A DNA stretch of 64,000 nt from Pseudomonas sp. GCEP-101 (lineage in GTDB: Bacteria; Pseudomonadota; Gammaproteobacteria; Pseudomonadales; Pseudomonadaceae): contig NZ_CP104011.1 in the NCBI RefSeq assembly GCF_025133575.1, positions 2,949,483 through 3,013,482 of the forward strand, written 5' to 3'. The position numbers and the translations under genes are program-made. Positions within the stretch are counted from its first letter, which is position 1. Each line of letters starts with the position of its first letter. Of the stretch, positions 61,687 to 64,000 are shown piece after piece. The notes beneath the pieces are model-generated. The model was not told where the DNA came from and did no database searches. It saw nothing but the letters and a program-made list of their open reading frames with translations.

Positions 61687-61712
61687 ATTTCGCGGACAAG
61701 GTCCGCTCCTAC
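61687..61712. repeat. REP element, right flank of the RAYT remnant
   Basis: ATTTCGCGGACAAGGTCCGC then TCCTAC: perfect 26-bp reverse complement of 61154-61179, starting 2 nt past the RAYT stop. Confidence 0.9.
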
Positions 61713-61732
61713 GGGAGCAGTTCGGTTCCCAT

Positions 61733-61762
61733 GAAAAAGCCCCGCCGAGGCGGGGCTTTTTC
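61733..61762. terminator. bidirectional terminator downstream of zapG
   Basis: GAAAAAGCCCCGCC-GA-GGCGGGGCTTTTTC: an 8-bp GC stem with flanking A- and T-runs, 14 nt past the zapG stop. Confidence 0.9.
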
Positions 61763-61776
61763 TAAGGAGTCGAGAC

Positions 61777-62217
61777 TCAGTACTTGCTCTTCAGCCCGTA
61801 CGTCTCATCCAGCGTGCCCGGCCCTTCGCTGGGCTTGGGGGCGTAGTCGCGCGGTGCTTCGTTGTTTGCCGGCGGGGTCAGGCGCTCGCGGCGCTCGGGG
61901 TACTCGTCGGCGTGCAGGGCGGCCAGCAGGCGCTGCTTGGTCTGTTCGTCCAGGGCCAGGCGCTCGGCGCCCTCGGACAGGTGTTCCTGTACATCCTGAT
62001 AGCTCTGGGTGAGCTTCTTCATCAGGCTGGCGGAGGTGCTGAAGTGGGTCACCACTTCGCGCTGGTAGCTGTCGAAACGATCCTGCATGTCATCCACCTG
62101 ACGCTGCAGCTTGTTCGGCGCGGCGTTGGGCAGCAGGCGGGCGATCAGGAAGCCGATGCCGACCCCGACGATCAGGGCGAGTAGCGGCAGCAACCAGGTG
62201 GTGAGGGACTGTTCCAC
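61777..62217 (-). CDS. zapG: cell-division/envelope protein ZapG (YhcB, DUF1043)
   Basis: 146 residues: one N-terminal transmembrane helix (about 8-27, WLLPLLALIVGVGIGFLIAR), then a cytoplasmic coiled coil (LQRQVDDMQDRFDSYQREVV, FSTSASLMKKLTQSYQDVQE) and a disordered Pro-rich tail. YhcB/ZapG links cell division, shape and envelope synthesis in enterobacteria. Confidence 0.92.
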   Translation of the reverse strand: MEQSLTTWLLPLLALIVGVGIGFLIARLLPNAAPNKLQRQVDDMQDRFDSYQREVVTHFSTSASLMKKLTQSYQDVQEHLSEGAERLALDEQTKQRLLAALHADEYPERRERLTPPANNEAPRDYAPKPSEGPGTLDETYGLKSKY

Positions 62218-62356
62218 GCGAATCCTTCCTCTATAGACGGCTTTGCTTTACGTTAGCGGCTTGCACCTGTGCTTGTATACCGTGGCGAACGCTTCGCCGC
62301 CTGCGCAGGTATTGAGCTAGACGAGACGACCCGCCACGGGGTCACGGAGCTGTTGT

Positions 62357-62983
62357 TTGACCACCCGCGAAATCCCTCTGTTCCTCGACGGCCCCGACGG
62401 CCAGCTGGAAGCCCTGCACCTCGCCACGCCTGACGCCCGGGGCGTCGCGCTGATCTGCCACCCGCACCCGTTGTTCGCCGGCACCATGCAGAACAAGGTG
62501 GTCGCCACCCTGCAGCGCGCCGCGCGGGATGCAGGATACGCCACCCTGCGTTTCAATTTTCGTGGCGTGGGTCAGAGCGCCGGCAGTTATGCCGAGGGCC
62601 GCGGCGAGATCGACGATGCGCTGGCCGCCGCGCACTGGCTCGCCGAGCAACATCCGGGGCTGCCGTTGACGCTGATGGGCTTCTCCTTCGGCTCCTGCGT
62701 GGCGGGCAACGCCGCCGAGCGCCTGGAAGACCAGGGCGCCGAGCTCGCGCAACTGTTCATGCTGGCCCCGCCGGTCGAACGCTTCGACGTCGACCTGCCC
62801 GAGCGCTGCCCGCTCACGGTGATCCAGCCGGAGGCCGACGAAGTGGTCACGCCCGAGCGCGTGTATGCCTGGAGCGCCGAGCTGAGCAAGCCCCATGAGC
62901 TGATCCGCATGCCCGAGTGCAGCCATTTCTTCCACGGCAAGCTGATCGAGCTCAAGGACCTGATACAGGCCCGGCTCGCCTAG
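62357..62983 (+). CDS. alpha/beta hydrolase of the serine dienelactone-hydrolase-like group
   Basis: 208 residues starting at a TTG with CGGAG 7 nt upstream. Catalytic Ser110 in MGFSFGSCVA, Asp161 in PEADEVV and His190 in ECSHFFHG are in the right order; the oxyanion HPHPLFAGTMQNKVV and NFRGVGQSAGSY stretches are typical of this small hydrolase group (PA4440-like). Substrate unknown. The 139-bp gap upstream holds nothing recognisable. Confidence 0.88.
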   Translation: MTTREIPLFLDGPDGQLEALHLATPDARGVALICHPHPLFAGTMQNKVVATLQRAARDAGYATLRFNFRGVGQSAGSYAEGRGEIDDALAAAHWLAEQHPGLPLTLMGFSFGSCVAGNAAERLEDQGAELAQLFMLAPPVERFDVDLPERCPLTVIQPEADEVVTPERVYAWSAELSKPHELIRMPECSHFFHGKLIELKDLIQARLA

Positions 62984-63043
62984 CCCGCCCAGCCGCGATA
63001 CCATCCGGCCCGCCATTTCATTTGTGTTGATTCCTGGATTCCC

Positions 63044-64000
63044 ATGACGACCCGTATCCTGACCGGCATCACCACCACCGGTACTCCGCACCTGGGCAAC
63101 TACGCCGGCGCCATCCGCCCGGCCATCGTCGCCAGCCGCGATCCGCAGGCAGATTCCTTCTACTTCCTGGCCGACTACCACGCGCTGATCAAGTGCGATG
63201 ACCCGGCGCGCATCCAGCGTTCGCGCCTGGAGATCGCCGCCACCTGGCTGGCCTGCGGCCTGGATGCGGACAAGGCGACCTTCTATCGCCAGTCCGATAT
63301 TCCCGAAATCCCCGAACTGACCTGGCTGCTCACCTGCGTCAGCGCCAAGGGTCTGCTCAACCGCGCCCACGCCTACAAGGCCTCGGTGGACAAGAACGTC
63401 GAGGCCGGCGAAGACCCGGACGCCGGCGTCACCATGGGCCTGTACAGCTACCCGGTGTTGATGGCCGCGGACATCCTGATGTTCAACGCCCACAAGGTGC
63501 CGGTTGGCCGCGACCAGATCCAGCACGTGGAGATGGCCCGCGACATCGGCCAGCGCTTCAACCACCTGTTCGGCAACGGCAAGGAACTGTTCACCCTGCC
63601 CGAGGTGGTGATCGAGGAAGACGTGGCGACCCTGCCGGGCCTGGACGGGCGCAAGATGTCCAAGAGCTACGACAACACCATCCCGCTGTTCGGCAGCGCC
63701 AAGCAGCTCAAGGATGCCGTGGCGCGCATCGTCACCGACTCCCGTGCGCCGGGCGAGCCGAAGGATCCGGACAACTCGCACCTGTTCACGCTCTACCAGG
63801 CCTTCTCCACCCGCGAGCAGGAGGTTGCGTTCCGCGCCGAGCTGCTCGGTGGCCTGGCCTGGGGCGAAGCCAAGCAGCGCCTGTTCGAGCTGCTCGACAA
63901 CGAGCTGGGCGAGGCCCGCGAGCGCTACCACGCGCTGATCACCCGTCCGGCCGACCTGGAAGACATCCTCCTGGCCGGCGCCGCCAAGGCGCGCCGCATT
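63044..64000 (+). CDS. trpS: tryptophanyl-tRNA synthetase, partial
   Basis: The first 319 codons of class I TrpRS; the gene runs off the window end. The HIGH-like motif is TPHLGNY near residue 14, and KMSKS occurs in [26 protein letters not shown]-like [20 protein letters not shown] are conserved. Begins 60 nt after the hydrolase gene. Confidence 0.96.
   Translation, partial: MTTRILTGITTTGTPHLGNYAGAIRPAIVASRDPQADSFYFLADYHALIKCDDPARIQRSRLEIAATWLACGLDADKATFYRQSDIPEIPELTWLLTCVSAKGLLNRAHAYKASVDKNVEAGEDPDAGVTMGLYSYPVLMAADILMFNAHKVPVGRDQIQHVEMARDIGQRFNHLFGNGKELFTLPEVVIEEDVATLPGLDGRKMSKSYDNTIPLFGSAKQLKDAVARIVTDSRAPGEPKDPDNSHLFTLYQAFSTREQEVAFRAELLGGLAWGEAKQRLFELLDNELGEARERYHALITRPADLEDILLAGAAKARRI

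Overview
The window is chromosomal DNA of high GC content from a gammaproteobacterium. Gene content, protein sequences and order point to the genus Pseudomonas, close to the P. aeruginosa group (P. nitroreducens/citronellolis/knackmussii-like is my guess). From about 21.4 kb onward the order follows what I remember of the PAO1 block PA4486 down to PA4439: gatBAC, mreBCD, maf, rng, yhdP, tldD, pmbA, rpoN, lpt, kds, mla, murA, his, algW, cys, trpS. I see no rRNA, tRNA, prophage, integrase or CRISPR array.

Region by region. 0-2.7 kb (minus strand): two tandem paralogous family-5 peptide-binding proteins, the first cut by the window edge. 2.9-5.7 kb: a secreted SIMPL-domain protein and, divergently, a RegB/RegA-type redox two-component pair (roxS-roxR). 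5.7-10.5 kb: an accessory block with an SbmA/YddA-like ABC exporter, a cell-wall module (LytM/M23 protein, membrane coiled-coil protein, bactofilin) and an AEC permease. 10.6-20.9 kb: a complete six-gene magABCDEF operon, built around a 1517-residue bacterial alpha2-macroglobulin. 20.9-21.4 kb: an intergenic region packed with repeats. 21.4-25.5 kb (minus): small metabolic and lipoprotein genes, then gatCAB. 25.7-38.9 kb (plus): mreBCD, maf, rng, yhdP, a nitrilase-family amidase, tldD and pmbA, with darP on the minus strand. 39.3-46.5 kb (minus): rpoN-hpf-ptsN-rapZ-ptsO and kdsD-kdsC-lptC-lptA-lptB. 46.7-54.6 kb (plus): mlaFEDCB, ibaG, murA, hisG, hisD, hisC. 54.6-64 kb: algW, a NIF3-like protein, mltB1, cysD-cysNC, a decayed REP-associated transposase between inverted REPs, zapG, a small hydrolase and the start of trpS.

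Most of the window serves the cell envelope: shape (MreBCD, bactofilin), LPS synthesis and transport (KdsCD, LptABC), outer-membrane lipid asymmetry (Mla, YhdP), peptidoglycan (MurA, MltB1, RlpA-like, M23) and envelope-stress proteolysis (AlgW). The mag operon fits this theme. Its A2M lacks the thioester cysteine. MagC carries an NlpC/P60-like Cys/His pattern. MagE reads as a chain of three degenerate or novel enzyme-like segments: a PBP-like SxxK region, a SpoIID-like region and a C-terminal HExxH motif. Upstream of magA lie an 18-bp near-match to the GacA box and an RsmA-like motif on the ribosome-binding site. Other notable points are an apparent AUC start codon for mreC just behind a strong hairpin, and a cloverleaf-like repeat near 21.1-21.2 kb.
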